Assembly: GCF_013113715.1 (NCBI RefSeq)
Contig: NZ_CP053344.1
Span: 4,030,001-4,094,000 of the forward strand
Direction of reading: 5' to 3'
Source: Herbiconiux sp. SALV-R1
GTDB lineage: Bacteria; Actinomycetota; Actinomycetes; Actinomycetales; Microbacteriaceae
Length of the DNA stretch: 64,000 nucleotides
Below are positions 18,047-26,608 of this stretch, in pieces. Both the position numbers and the translations under genes were made by a program. Every line of letters starts with the position of its first letter. The first letter of the stretch is position 1. The notes beneath the pieces are model-generated. The model was not told the origin of the DNA and did not search any database. It saw only the letters and a program-made list of their open reading frames with translations.

Positions 18047-18130
18047 GCCGAACGACGGAGTTTCGCTCGGGAGGCGGCTTGAGGGTCCGTCGTTTCGCCG
18101 ATCTGGGGTGACACTCCGTCGTTTCGCCCC
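18047..18130 (+). repeat. Three-arm dispersed element R1 (CCGTC subtype)
   Basis: One inverted core (AACGACGGAGT, 18051-18061) is followed by two direct cores (TCCGTCGTTTCGCC at 18086 and 18115). The distance from the end of GGAGT to the first TCC is 25 bases and between TCCs 29 bases. The inverted arm can pair over 11 bases with the second direct copy. It lies in the 294-base gap after the transglutaminase-like gene. The rest of that gap holds a small hairpin (CCGGATG/CATCCGG, 18203-18220) and no gene. Confidence 0.75.
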
Positions 18131-18289
18131 GGCCAGTCGGGCGCGCGGCCGAGGCAGTGGCAGTGGCAGTGGGGGTGGCGGCGTCGGTGGATGCGGTGGT
18201 TGCCGGATGGGCGCATCCGGCGTTGGCTGAGACGACACCCGGGCCGCCACCGGCGCCCGCACGACACCGACGTCGAAGGAGACCACATC

Positions 18290-18571
18290 ATGAGCGACGA
18301 CACGACGAAAGACGGACTCGGCGAGCCGTTCGACCAGACCAACGGCCTCGCGGAGGGCCTCGGCGGTGACGACGACGGCACCCTCGACGGGGGTGCGTCG
18401 GGCGAGGCCGGCGACGGCGATCGCGACGAGCCGGGCGGCCTGCTCGGCGAGAACTTCCGCGGTCTCGCCGACCCCATCGATCCGATCGCCGACGCCGACC
18501 GCGACCCCGAGGGTGCCACCCCCGAAGACCTCGACGACGCCGTCACCCCCTACAGCGAGGAGGGCCGCTGA
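18290..18571 (+). CDS. Small acidic hypothetical protein
   Basis: 93 residues, strongly acidic (many Asp, Glu and Gly; almost no hydrophobic core), beginning MSDDTTKDGLGEPFDQTNGL. A strong ribosome site GAAGGAG at 18275-18281 sits eight bases before the ATG, which argues that it is translated. I recognise no domain; composition suggests an intrinsically disordered, cytoplasmic protein. It stands alone, with repeat element R1 upstream and R2 downstream, and its stop codon overlaps the first of three tandem hairpins. Confidence 0.65.
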   Translation: MSDDTTKDGLGEPFDQTNGLAEGLGGDDDGTLDGGASGEAGDGDRDEPGGLLGENFRGLADPIDPIADADRDPEGATPEDLDDAVTPYSEEGR

Positions 18572-18644
18572 CCGGCCCGCGCCGGTAGAGCCCCCCGCTG
18601 ACCGGCCCGCGCCGGTAGCCGCCCGCTGAGCGGCCCGCGCCGGT
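18571..18644 (+). repeat. Three tandem hairpins after the small acidic gene
   Basis: The palindrome ACCGGC-CCGC-GCCGGT occurs at 18571-18586 and 18601-18616, with a near copy starting AGCGGC at 18629-18644. The first two copies are embedded in a 30-base direct repeat (CCGCTGACCGGCCCGCGCCG...), the third is 28 bases on. They begin exactly at the stop codon of the acidic protein gene and probably act as a terminator or transcript-stabilising structure. Confidence 0.6.
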
Positions 18645-18663
18645 AGCCGCCCGCGCACGCTCG

Positions 18664-18746
18664 AACTCGATGGAGTCCCCGGCCCGATTCGGGCTGAGGC
18701 TCCATCCGTTTCCCTCAGGAGCCAGAAACTCCATCCGTTCCGGGCG
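18664..18746 (+). repeat. Three-arm dispersed element R2 (CCATC subtype)
   Basis: Inverted core CTCGATGGAGT (18666-18676), then direct cores at 18701 (TCCATCCGTTTCC) and 18730 (TCCATCCGTTCCGGG). Spacings are 25 and 29 bases, identical to R1, although the core is a different subtype. It lies in the 240-base gap before the hydrolase gene, 66 bases ahead of its start. Confidence 0.75.
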
Positions 18747-18811
18747 CGCGTGCCCACGTTAGGGGGTCGGACGCTCCGGGCGACGGGCCGACCGGCGTGG
18801 GAGGATGAGGC

Positions 18812-19771
18812 ATGCCAGCCCCCGACGCCGCCGCCGACGCTCCCGACCAGCGCCCCGAGCCGGCCGCGAACCCCGCACCGACCGCGCACGAGCGGCGGCG
18901 CGCGCACTTCACCGCGACCTTCGTCGACGAGGTGGGCGTCGAGATCACCTACTACGCGTGGACGGTCGAGCACCCCACCGCCGTCGTGCAGATCGCGCAC
19001 GGCCTCGGTGAGCACGGCCGCCGCTACGAGCCGCTCGCCCGCGACCTGAACGCCGCGGGGTACTCCGTCTACGTCGCCGATCAGCGCGGGCACGGGGCCA
19101 CCGGTCTCGCCCAGCACGGCGGCGACCGCACGAAACTGGGGCGGCTGGGGGTCGGGGGTCTGGAGGCGACCGTCGACGACATCCGTCAGCTGGGCGTCGA
19201 GATCGCTCGCGAGCATCCCGAGGTTCCGCTGGTGCTGCTCGGGCACAGCTGGGGGTCGCTGATGGTGCAGATCCTCGTGAACTCGCCCGCGCTCGTGCAC
19301 TACGACGCCATCGTGCTGAGCGGCACGGCCTACCGCATGCCCGGCCACATGGACGGCGGCGACCTCACCCGCAAGCACCGCCCCACCGACGGCGCCACCG
19401 GCAACGGCTTCGAGTGGCTGAGCCGCGACGTCGAGGCGCAGCAGCGCGCCGCGGAAGACGAGCTCATGTTCCCCGCCGAGGTGCTGAAGCTCTTCGGCGT
19501 GCTCGACGGCCTGCGCCTGTTCGGTCGCCCGGCGAAGCGTCTCGCCGCCGACCGCCCCCTCCTCATCCTGGCCGGCGACGACGACACCCTCGGCGGGCAC
19601 CGCAGCACGCTCAAGCTCGCCGAGGCCTACCGCCGCCGCTCCCGCCTCAGCGACGTCACCCTCCGGGTGTATCCGGATGCGCGCCACGAGGTCTTCAACG
19701 AGACCAACCGCGACGAGGTGGTCGCCGACCTGGTCGCGTGGCTCGACGAACGGGTCGGAGCGCACGCCTGA
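18812..19771 (+). CDS. Alpha/beta hydrolase, monoacylglycerol-lipase-like
   Basis: Serine hydrolase of 319 residues in the S33/lysophospholipase group. The oxyanion and nucleophile region is VLLGHSWGSLMVQ (Ser near 145). Acid residue candidate is Asp in LAGDDDTLGG and the His is in YPDARHEVFNE, all in the expected order. YVADQRGHGATG is the typical block after strand 4. No signal peptide. Start ATG 18812 follows GGAGG in GGAGGATGAGGC. It overlaps the next gene by one base, suggesting joint expression of two esterase-like proteins. Substrate unknown. Confidence 0.88.
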   Translation: MPAPDAAADAPDQRPEPAANPAPTAHERRRAHFTATFVDEVGVEITYYAWTVEHPTAVVQIAHGLGEHGRRYEPLARDLNAAGYSVYVADQRGHGATGLAQHGGDRTKLGRLGVGGLEATVDDIRQLGVEIAREHPEVPLVLLGHSWGSLMVQILVNSPALVHYDAIVLSGTAYRMPGHMDGGDLTRKHRPTDGATGNGFEWLSRDVEAQQRAAEDELMFPAEVLKLFGVLDGLRLFGRPAKRLAADRPLLILAGDDDTLGGHRSTLKLAEAYRRRSRLSDVTLRVYPDARHEVFNETNRDEVVADLVAWLDERVGAHA

Positions 19772-21078
19772 TGGACTCCCTGCTCGAGACCCGCATCGTC
19801 GACGGGCCCGTCATCTGGGTCGTCTTCACCCTCGCCGCGGCCGCGTTCGTGTACCTGCTGGTGCGGCCCCCGCGCATCCGGTGGGTGCTCACCGCGCTGA
19901 TCGGCATGCTCGCGGGCGCCCTCGTCGCGTTCGCGACCATCTGGGTGGTCGAGGCGATGAACGTGTTCGGCGTGCCGCTCAGCACGCAGACGGATGCGTG
20001 GGTCGTCGTCACCTTCGCCGCCATCGGCCTCGCCGTGGTGAACCTGTGGCGCTCTCGGTGGTGGCGCAAGCTCGTCGCTGTGGTCGGGGTGGTGCTGTTC
20101 GCGCTCGCGGGCACGCTCGGCATCAACGCGTACTTCGGACTGAAGCCCACGATCGCGTCGTTCTTGGGGGTCGTCGTGGAGCATCCGATCGACCTGCCCA
20201 CGGCGTCGCCGCGACCCACCGACGACCCCGATGCGGGCAAGCCCCTCTACGAGACCTGGACCCCGCCCGCCGACATGCCCGCCACCGGCAAGACCGGTAC
20301 GCAGGTGATCCCGGCGACGGCCTCGGGCTTCACCTCGCGCCCCGCCGGCCTGTACCTGCCGCCCGCGGCGCAGGTGGCGAACCCGCCGGCGCTGCCGTTC
20401 ATGATCCTCATGATGGGGCAGCCGGGCGACCCCGACCCGCAGTACGTGGCGAAGGTGCTCGACGAGTACGCGGCTCGCAACAATGGGCTTGCGCCGGTGG
20501 TACTCGTCGCCGACCAGTTGGGCGACGAGAGCATCGACCCGGTGTGCGCCGACACGGCCGCCCTCGGCAACGCCGAGACCTTCATCACCCAAGACGTGGT
20601 GTCGTGGGCGCGGGCGAACCTGCCGATCGAGCAGGACCCCGAGCACTGGGTGATCGCGGGGTACTCCAACGGCGGCGGATGCTCGTTCAAGTACGGCGCG
20701 AAATATCCCGAACTCTGGCAGAACGTGCTCTCGATCTCGGGCGAGGAGTACCCCGGATCGGAAGACCCCGACACCGTGGTCGCCAAGCTCTTCGGCGGCA
20801 ACCAGGCGGCGTTCGACGCGGAGAAGCCGTCGTCGATCCTCGCCTCGGGTGCTCACGCGTACCCCGACACGGTCGGCATCTTCACCGTCGGCGGGGGCGA
20901 CCCCGCGTTCATCCCTGCCGCCCAGGCGGCATCGGATGCTGCTGCCGCTGCAGGCTGGCACACCACCTTCTACGTCATCCCGGGCGCCGGTCACGTGCTC
21001 GACGCCCTCCAGGGCGGCTTCGAGAAGGGCTTCGAGATCCTCTACCCCCGCCTCGGCCTCTCCGCCCCCACGGGCTGA
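19771..21078 (+). CDS. Membrane-anchored alpha/beta hydrolase (esterase-like)
   Basis: 435 residues. The first about 130 residues hold three to four membrane helices (VIWVVFTLAAAAFVYLLV and similar), then a domain on the outer face resembling the enterochelin/antigen-85 esterase group: nucleophile elbow IAGYSNGGGCS, and His in IPGAGHVLDALQGGF. Family members in actinobacteria act on cell-envelope esters or lipids; a specific substrate cannot be named. ATG overlaps the previous stop by one base. Converges on the GH65 gene. Confidence 0.8.
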   Translation: MDSLLETRIVDGPVIWVVFTLAAAAFVYLLVRPPRIRWVLTALIGMLAGALVAFATIWVVEAMNVFGVPLSTQTDAWVVVTFAAIGLAVVNLWRSRWWRKLVAVVGVVLFALAGTLGINAYFGLKPTIASFLGVVVEHPIDLPTASPRPTDDPDAGKPLYETWTPPADMPATGKTGTQVIPATASGFTSRPAGLYLPPAAQVANPPALPFMILMMGQPGDPDPQYVAKVLDEYAARNNGLAPVVLVADQLGDESIDPVCADTAALGNAETFITQDVVSWARANLPIEQDPEHWVIAGYSNGGGCSFKYGAKYPELWQNVLSISGEEYPGSEDPDTVVAKLFGGNQAAFDAEKPSSILASGAHAYPDTVGIFTVGGGDPAFIPAAQAASDAAAAAGWHTTFYVIPGAGHVLDALQGGFEKGFEILYPRLGLSAPTG

Positions 21079-21098
21079 CGGGCGTCGGCCGCGCCGCG

Positions 21099-21160
21099 GG
21101 CGCCCGGCGGCGCCGACCGGGCTGCGCCGGCGGGCAGGCCCGCGCCGGGCTCCGGGCGCC
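21099..21160. terminator. GC-rich inverted repeat between convergent genes
   Basis: GGCGCCCGG (21099-21107) pairs with CCGGGCGCC (21152-21160), with further GC pairing inside the loop. It fills the 85-base gap between the convergent hydrolase and GH65 genes. No T-run; terminator role inferred from position only. Confidence 0.35.
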
Positions 21161-21163
21161 GTC

Positions 21164-23794
21164 TCAGTCCATGCCGACGAGGTGCTCGGGTTCGTCGAGG
21201 TCGGAGACGATGGTGGGCATGGAGGCGGTGATGACGGAGCCGTCGGCGCGGACGGTGCCCTCGATGTCGGAGGTGGTGGGGGCGCCCTCGATGGTGGGGC
21301 GGTCGTCTTTGAGGGGGACGGTGACCGGTCGGTCGGGAGCGACGAGCACGCGCTCGCCGCGCACCCAGAGCTCGAGCGGCTGACCGACCCGCATGCCGCC
21401 GGGCACGTCGGAGGCGACCGGCACCGGGTCTGAGCCGACGGCGGCGCCGGCACCGTGGCCGAAGGGCTCGCCGGCGCCCGCCTGCTCGAGGATGGTGAAC
21501 GTCATCGACGACTGCTCGAGCAGCACCTCGACGAGTGAGCCGTGGATGGTGACGTGGAACACCAGCGACTCCCACTCCTCGGGCAGCCGCGGGTCGAAGG
21601 TAAACTTTCCGAGGTAGTCGCGCATGCCGCCGAAGCCGAAGGCGAGACCGCTCCACACGCCGCCGGTCGAGGCGACGTGGATGCCGTCGGCGGTGTTGTT
21701 GTGCAGGTCGCCGAGGTCGACGTAGAGCGCTGCCTGGAAGTAGCCGAGCGCGAGCTCGCGGTAGCCGACCTCGGCCGCGATGATCGACTGCGTCGACGCG
21801 GAGAGGGTGGAGTCGCCGGTGGTGAGGGCGTCGTAGTACTCGAAGTCGGCGCGCTTCTCCTCCGTGGTGAACTCGTCGCCCTGCAGCAGCAGCGCCAGCA
21901 CCACGTCGGCCTGCTTGATGACCTGGAAGCGGTAGATGACCAGAGGGTGGAAGTGCAGCAGGAGCGGGCGCTTCGACGCGGGGGTGTTCTCCAAGTCCCA
22001 CAGCTCCTTCTCGAGGAACTGCGCGTCTTGCGGGTGGATGCCGAGGTCGGCGTCGTACAGGATGTGCATGGCCTCCGCGGCGGTCGACCACTCCTCGATC
22101 TCGTCTTCGGCGAGGTCGAGCCGCTTCACCATGGCGGCGTAGAGGGCGGGCTCCTCGCGCTTGAGCCGCCGGGTCTGCCGTACCGCCGCGCGCAGGTTGG
22201 CGCGGGCCATGACGTTCGTGAACAGGTTGTCGTTGACCACCGTGGTGTACTCGTCGGGCCCCGTCACGCCGTGGATGTGGAAGGTCTCGCTCGACTTGCC
22301 CCGTGCCCGCCAGAAGCCGAGGTCGGCCCACATGCGCGCGGTCTCGACGAGGATGTCGATGGCTCCCCGGTCGAGGAAGTCGAAGTCGCCGGTCGCCGCC
22401 ACGTACTGCGAGAGCGCGTGGGAGATGTCGGCGTCGATGTGGTACTGCGCGGTACCCGCGGCATAGTACGCCGACGACTCGAGCCCGTTGATGGTGCGCC
22501 ACGGGAACAGCGCGCCGCGCTGGTTCAGTTCGACCGCGCGGTCTCGCGCGGCGTCGAGCATGCCGTGCCGGAAGCGCAGCGCGTTCCGCGCCACCTGCGG
22601 CGAGGTGTAGGTGAGGAAGGGGAGCACGTAGATCTCGGTGTCCCAGAAGTAGTGCCCGCCGTACCCCGAGCCCGAAACGCCCTTCGCCGCGATGCCGCCG
22701 CCGTCGGTGCGCGCCGTCGACTGGGCGAGCTGGAACAGGTTCCAGCGCACCGCCTGCTGCACCTCGGGCTGCCCCGCCACGACGACGTCGGAGCGCTTCC
22801 AGAACGCCGCGAGCCAGCGCTCCTGCTCGGCGAACACCTCGTCGATCGGCGCCTCGCCGATGCGGTCGAGCGTGCGGTTGGTGCGATCGGCGAGCTCCGT
22901 CGTGGGCACCGTGGAGGAGGTGTGATACGCCAGGGTCTTCACCAGACGGATGCGCTGGCCGGCCTTCGCGCGCACCCGGTAGACGTGCTTGGCGATGTCG
23001 TCGTCGATCTGGGAGGTCTCGTCCCACTCGTTGTCGGTCTCGAGGCGGTGCTCGGCCCCGCAGGCGATGGTCATTCCCGAGTTGGCGGTGCGGTACCCGA
23101 GAACGTAACGGCCCTCGTGAGTCCACTTGAAGCGGGGCAGCAGCACGCGGTCGGCGAAGCCGGAGGCCTTGCGCGGGTCGGCGATGCCACCGGAGGACGA
23201 GCCGGAACCCGAGCCCCCGGCGGCAGCGAACTCGTCGACCCGGTCTTGGCGGTTGAGGATCTGGCTCGAGATGAGGATCGACGCGTCGGCGTCGAGCATG
23301 GTGACCTCGTAGTCGATGACCGCGAGGTGACGGTCGGCGAACGACACCAGGCGACGCGAGCGGATGAGCACCCGCTTGCCCGAGGGCGTGCGCCACTCGA
23401 TGACCCGCTCGAGCACGCCCGTGCGAAAGTCGAGCCGGCGGGAGTACTCGATGGTGTCGGCGTCGGCGACCACGAACGGCTCGTCGTCGACGTAGAGCCG
23501 GATGACGCGCGCGTCGGGCGCGTTCACGATGGTCTGCCCCACGCGCGCGAAGCCGTAGGCCTCCTCGGCGTGCCTGATCTGCCAGGTGTCGTGGAAGCCG
23601 TTGATGAAGGTGCCCTCGGCGTAGGCCTTGTGCCCCTCCTCGAAGTTGCCGCGGAGCCCGAGGTACCCGTTGCCCACGGCGAACAGCGTCTCGGTGCGGC
23701 CCTGCGTGGCGGTGCTGAACTCCGCCTCGGTGAGCGCCCACTCGTCGACGGGGAACTGCGTGCGGTCGAGCGGGTCGGAGGTGATCGGGTTCAT
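21164..23794 (-). CDS. GH65 disaccharide phosphorylase (maltose/kojibiose/trehalose type)
   Basis: 876 residues, the usual length for GH65. The N-terminal beta-sandwich opens with FAVGNGYLGLRGNFEEG, and the catalytic (alpha/alpha)6 barrel carries VTGPDEYTTVVNDNLFTN with the acid Glu. A small all-beta domain ends the protein. It would split an alpha-linked glucose disaccharide with phosphate, giving beta-glucose 1-phosphate. The upstream gene encodes the matching beta-phosphoglucomutase-like enzyme, which supports a phosphorylase rather than a hydrolase. Linkage specificity cannot be read from the sequence. Ribosome site is weak (AGAAAG). The 156-base gap to the HAD gene shows no clear promoter. 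Confidence 0.9.
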   Translation of the reverse strand: MNPITSDPLDRTQFPVDEWALTEAEFSTATQGRTETLFAVGNGYLGLRGNFEEGHKAYAEGTFINGFHDTWQIRHAEEAYGFARVGQTIVNAPDARVIRLYVDDEPFVVADADTIEYSRRLDFRTGVLERVIEWRTPSGKRVLIRSRRLVSFADRHLAVIDYEVTMLDADASILISSQILNRQDRVDEFAAAGGSGSGSSSGGIADPRKASGFADRVLLPRFKWTHEGRYVLGYRTANSGMTIACGAEHRLETDNEWDETSQIDDDIAKHVYRVRAKAGQRIRLVKTLAYHTSSTVPTTELADRTNRTLDRIGEAPIDEVFAEQERWLAAFWKRSDVVVAGQPEVQQAVRWNLFQLAQSTARTDGGGIAAKGVSGSGYGGHYFWDTEIYVLPFLTYTSPQVARNALRFRHGMLDAARDRAVELNQRGALFPWRTINGLESSAYYAAGTAQYHIDADISHALSQYVAATGDFDFLDRGAIDILVETARMWADLGFWRARGKSSETFHIHGVTGPDEYTTVVNDNLFTNVMARANLRAAVRQTRRLKREEPALYAAMVKRLDLAEDEIEEWSTAAEAMHILYDADLGIHPQDAQFLEKELWDLENTPASKRPLLLHFHPLVIYRFQVIKQADVVLALLLQGDEFTTEEKRADFEYYDALTTGDSTLSASTQSIIAAEVGYRELALGYFQAALYVDLGDLHNNTADGIHVASTGGVWSGLAFGFGGMRDYLGKFTFDPRLPEEWESLVFHVTIHGSLVEVLLEQSSMTFTILEQAGAGEPFGHGAGAAVGSDPVPVASDVPGGMRVGQPLELWVRGERVLVAPDRPVTVPLKDDRPTIEGAPTTSDIEGTVRADGSVITASMPTIVSDLDEPEHLVGMD

Positions 23795-23950
23795 CGGGCG
23801 CTTTCTGTGACGAGATGCCTGGGATGCTGCGGAGGGCGGGTGCTGACGGTGGCGTCGGTCGATGCTAGCGAAGGAGCGGCGCGTGTGCCGAGCATCCGTT
23901 AGCCCTGTGGAGAGATGAGGCGCCGGGGCACCGCTGTGGAGAACGGGCCG

Positions 23951-24697
23951 TCAGCGCAGCGCGGGCACCAGCTCGGCGAGATCGTCGACCACGATGTCGG
24001 CGCCCGACCCGAGCAGCTCCTCAGCTCCGACACCCCGATCGACGCCCACGACCAGCCCGAAATCGCCGTCGCGCCCGGCCTGCACGCCGGAGTGCGCATC
24101 CTCGATCACGACGCACTCCGCCGCCGTGAACCCGAGCAGCTCGGCCGCGCGCAGGTAGGTGTCGGGCGCGGGCTTGCCCGCGATGCCCTCGCGGGCGGCG
24201 ACCAGTCCGTCGACGATCACCTCGAAGCGGTCGCGGATTCCCGCCGCCGTCAGCACCGCCTCGGCGTTGCGCGAGCTCGACACCACGGCGACCTCGTAGT
24301 CCGCCTCGAGGGCGGCGGTGAGGAACTCGAGCGAACCCGGGTAGGCCTCGACGCCGTTCTCGGCGAGCTCGGCCGCCACCGCGTCGTTCTTGCGGTTGCC
24401 GAGGGCCCATACGGTCGACTCGCCGGCCGCGTCGTCGGGCGAGCCCGAGGGGAGGCTGAGGCCCCTGGCCTCGAGCATCGAGCGCACGCCCTCGACCCGC
24501 GGCTTGCCGTCGATGTGGAGGTAGTAGTCGTCGTCGGTGTAGGGCGCGACGCCCTGCGAGGCCAGGTAGGGGGTGAACAGACGGGCCCAGGCCTTCATGT
24601 GCACGTCGACCGTCGGGGTGAGCACGCCGTCGAGGTCGAACAGGAGAGCGCGGGCGGTCGCGAGACGGCTCGCATCGCGGGTGACGGTGTCGGTCAT
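23951..24697 (-). CDS. HAD-family beta-phosphoglucomutase-like enzyme
   Basis: 248 residues. HAD motif I is LLFDLDGVLTPT with both catalytic Asp residues, motif II VVSSSRN, motif III Lys in AGKPAPDTYL and motif IV VIEDAHSGVQAG; a helical cap lies between I and II. Expected to convert beta-glucose 1-phosphate, released by the GH65 enzyme downstream, into glucose 6-phosphate for glycolysis. GTTGAGGT just before the ATG is a usable ribosome site. HAD phosphatase activity on another sugar phosphate is an alternative. Confidence 0.85.
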   Translation of the reverse strand: MTDTVTRDASRLATARALLFDLDGVLTPTVDVHMKAWARLFTPYLASQGVAPYTDDDYYLHIDGKPRVEGVRSMLEARGLSLPSGSPDDAAGESTVWALGNRKNDAVAAELAENGVEAYPGSLEFLTAALEADYEVAVVSSSRNAEAVLTAAGIRDRFEVIVDGLVAAREGIAGKPAPDTYLRAAELLGFTAAECVVIEDAHSGVQAGRDGDFGLVVGVDRGVGAEELLGSGADIVVDDLAELVPALR

Positions 24698-24752
24698 ACC
24701 TCAACGCTACTTGCTCGTCGTGAACAGCGTGTTATCGCGTCGTTTCGTCTGA

Positions 24753-24840
24753 CCACCGGATGCGCCCCCCACCGGGCAGCGCCGGCCACCGGATGCGCGC
24801 CCCACCGGGCAGCGCCGGCCACCGGATGCGCGCCCCACCC
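24753..24840. repeat. 33-base tandem repeat, 2.7 copies
   Basis: Unit CCACCGGATGCGCGCCCCAC... begins at 24753, 24786 and 24819; the third copy is cut after 22 bases. Copies are nearly identical (one C/G difference). It occupies the gap between the start of the HAD gene and the end of the carrier gene and contains GGATGCG in every unit. Contiguous units without spacers, so not CRISPR. Confidence 0.85.
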
Positions 24841-24878
24841 AGTCGCGGGCGCGCACCCGGATGCCCGGCGATGCGCGC

Positions 24879-26435
24879 CTACCCGATCCCGATCGCCCCC
24901 ACCAGCACGCCCACCGCGAGCATCACCAGCGCCACCACGACGGCCCGCCACAGCACCCGCTTGTGGTGGTCGCCGAGGTTGACGCCGGCGAGCGAGACGA
25001 GCAGCAGGATGGCCGGCACGAGCGGGCTCTGCATGTGCACCACCTGCCCCGTGATGGACGCCCGTGCCATCTCGACCGGGTCGATGCCGAACGCCGCGGC
25101 GCTCTGCGAGAGCACGGGGAGGATGCCGAAGTAGAAGGCGTCGTTGGAGAGGAAGAACGTCATCGGGATGCTGAGCAGGCCCGTGATGATCGCCGAGAAC
25201 GCCCCGAGCCCCGACGGGATCGACCCCGCCACCCACTGCGCCATCGCGTCGACCATGCCGGTTCCCTCGAGCACGCCGATGAGCACGCCGGCGGCGAGCA
25301 CCATCGACACCACGCCGACGATCGAGGGGGCGTGCGCCACGATCCGCTGCGCCTGGTCGGCCACGCGGGGGAAGTTGACGATCACAGCGATGGCGCTCGC
25401 CACCATGAACACGTAGGCGAGCGGCAGCACGTCGGCCACGAGCAGCACCATCACGGCGACGGTGAGCGCCAGATTGAACCAGAACAGCTTCGGCCGGAGC
25501 GTCGGGCGCTGCGGGTCGAGCATGGTGTCGGCCATCGCGGTGTCGGCCGGGTTCACGAGGGCGCGCAGCGCGCCGGTGGAGATGCGCTCCACGTGCGTGC
25601 GGGTTCCGGTGCGGCTGCCCGCGCCGGTTCCGGATGCGGTGGTCGCCCCCGGTCCGGAGGTCCCGACACCCGCGCCCCCGGCACCGCCGCGCGCCCCGCT
25701 GCCCTCCGCGGGCGCCGACCCCCGGCGGAACAGCCGCGCGGTCATGCGACCGAGCGTTCCCGCTTCGCCGGCCGCCGCATCCGCTTCACCCTCCCGGCTG
25801 CCCTCCCCGGGCAGATCGAGCGTACCGAGGCGCTTGCGCTCCATGAGCCCGAGGTGCCAGGCGAAGACGAAGATGATGGCGAGCCCGGCGAGCATCGACG
25901 GGATCATCGGCACGAACACCTCGCTCGCCGACACGTCGAGCGCCGCAGCGGCGCGCGCGGTGGGCCCGCCCCACGGCAGGATGTTCATGGTTCCGTTGGC
26001 GAGGCCCGCCACCACGGTGAGCACCACCGGGCTGAGTCCGAGCCGCAGGTAGATCGGCAGCATGGCGCTCGTGACGACGATGAAGGTGGTCGACCCGTCG
26101 CCGTCGAGCGAGATGACGGCGGCTAGGAGTGCCGTGCCGACGACCACCTTCACGGGGTCGTGGCCGACCAGCCGCAGGATGCCGCGCACCAGCGGGTCGA
26201 ACAGCCCCACGTCGATCATGAGCCCGAAGTAGATGATCGCGAACATGAGCAGCGCCGCCGTCGGCGCCAGCCCGCCGATGGCCTCGAGCGCCATGTCGCC
26301 GACGCCGAGCCCCGCTCCCGCGAACAGCCCGAACACGGTGGGCACGATGATGAGGGCGAGCACGGGCGTCATGCGTCTGGTCATGATGAGCACCATGAAG
26401 ACGGCGACCATTCCGAATCCGAGGAGGACGAGCAC
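24879..26435 (-). CDS. CitMHS-family divalent-metal/citrate:proton symporter
   Basis: Integral membrane carrier of 518 residues with about 12 helices. The signature region IISLDGDGSTTFIVVTSAMLP and NGTMNILPWGGPTARAA are characteristic of CitMHS transporters, which import citrate complexed with magnesium or calcium. A cytoplasmic Gly/Ala-rich loop of about 80 residues (about 215-295) is unusually long. GTG start 26435 is preceded by GAAGGAG with seven-base spacing. Divergent from a CitA/CitB-type two-component system, the usual control of citrate or dicarboxylate uptake; the 173-base gap would hold both promoters. Confidence 0.88.
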   Translation of the reverse strand: MLVLLGFGMVAVFMVLIMTRRMTPVLALIIVPTVFGLFAGAGLGVGDMALEAIGGLAPTAALLMFAIIYFGLMIDVGLFDPLVRGILRLVGHDPVKVVVGTALLAAVISLDGDGSTTFIVVTSAMLPIYLRLGLSPVVLTVVAGLANGTMNILPWGGPTARAAAALDVSASEVFVPMIPSMLAGLAIIFVFAWHLGLMERKRLGTLDLPGEGSREGEADAAAGEAGTLGRMTARLFRRGSAPAEGSGARGGAGGAGVGTSGPGATTASGTGAGSRTGTRTHVERISTGALRALVNPADTAMADTMLDPQRPTLRPKLFWFNLALTVAVMVLLVADVLPLAYVFMVASAIAVIVNFPRVADQAQRIVAHAPSIVGVVSMVLAAGVLIGVLEGTGMVDAMAQWVAGSIPSGLGAFSAIITGLLSIPMTFFLSNDAFYFGILPVLSQSAAAFGIDPVEMARASITGQVVHMQSPLVPAILLLVSLAGVNLGDHHKRVLWRAVVVALVMLAVGVLVGAIGIG

Positions 26436-26608
26436 GGGAGACTCCTTCGTCTGAGGCCGGCACGACGGGGCCGGGCGGCTGTTCCGACACGATAGGAAGG
26501 AGCGCGGAGGCGTCGCGCGCTACTGCGCATTGACGGCGAATTCCGCATTGAACCCGTTCTGCGCATTCTGCTCATCGCGGGGGCCACGGGCCTGGGTACC
26601 ATCACCTC

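Noticed and set aside
18047-18746. Insertion-sequence ends or transposon remnant at the R elements
   Set aside because: No transposase fragment, no terminal inverted repeats at the element edges and no obvious target duplication; arms are internal and ordered inverted-direct-direct.
21542-23902. 786-codon open frame opposite the GH65 gene
   Set aside because: Low-complexity antisense frame; the GH65 protein in the other strand is complete and recognisable.
24753-24840. CRISPR-like array
   Set aside because: Units are directly contiguous, with no unique spacers and no cas genes; the same holds for 41381-41461.
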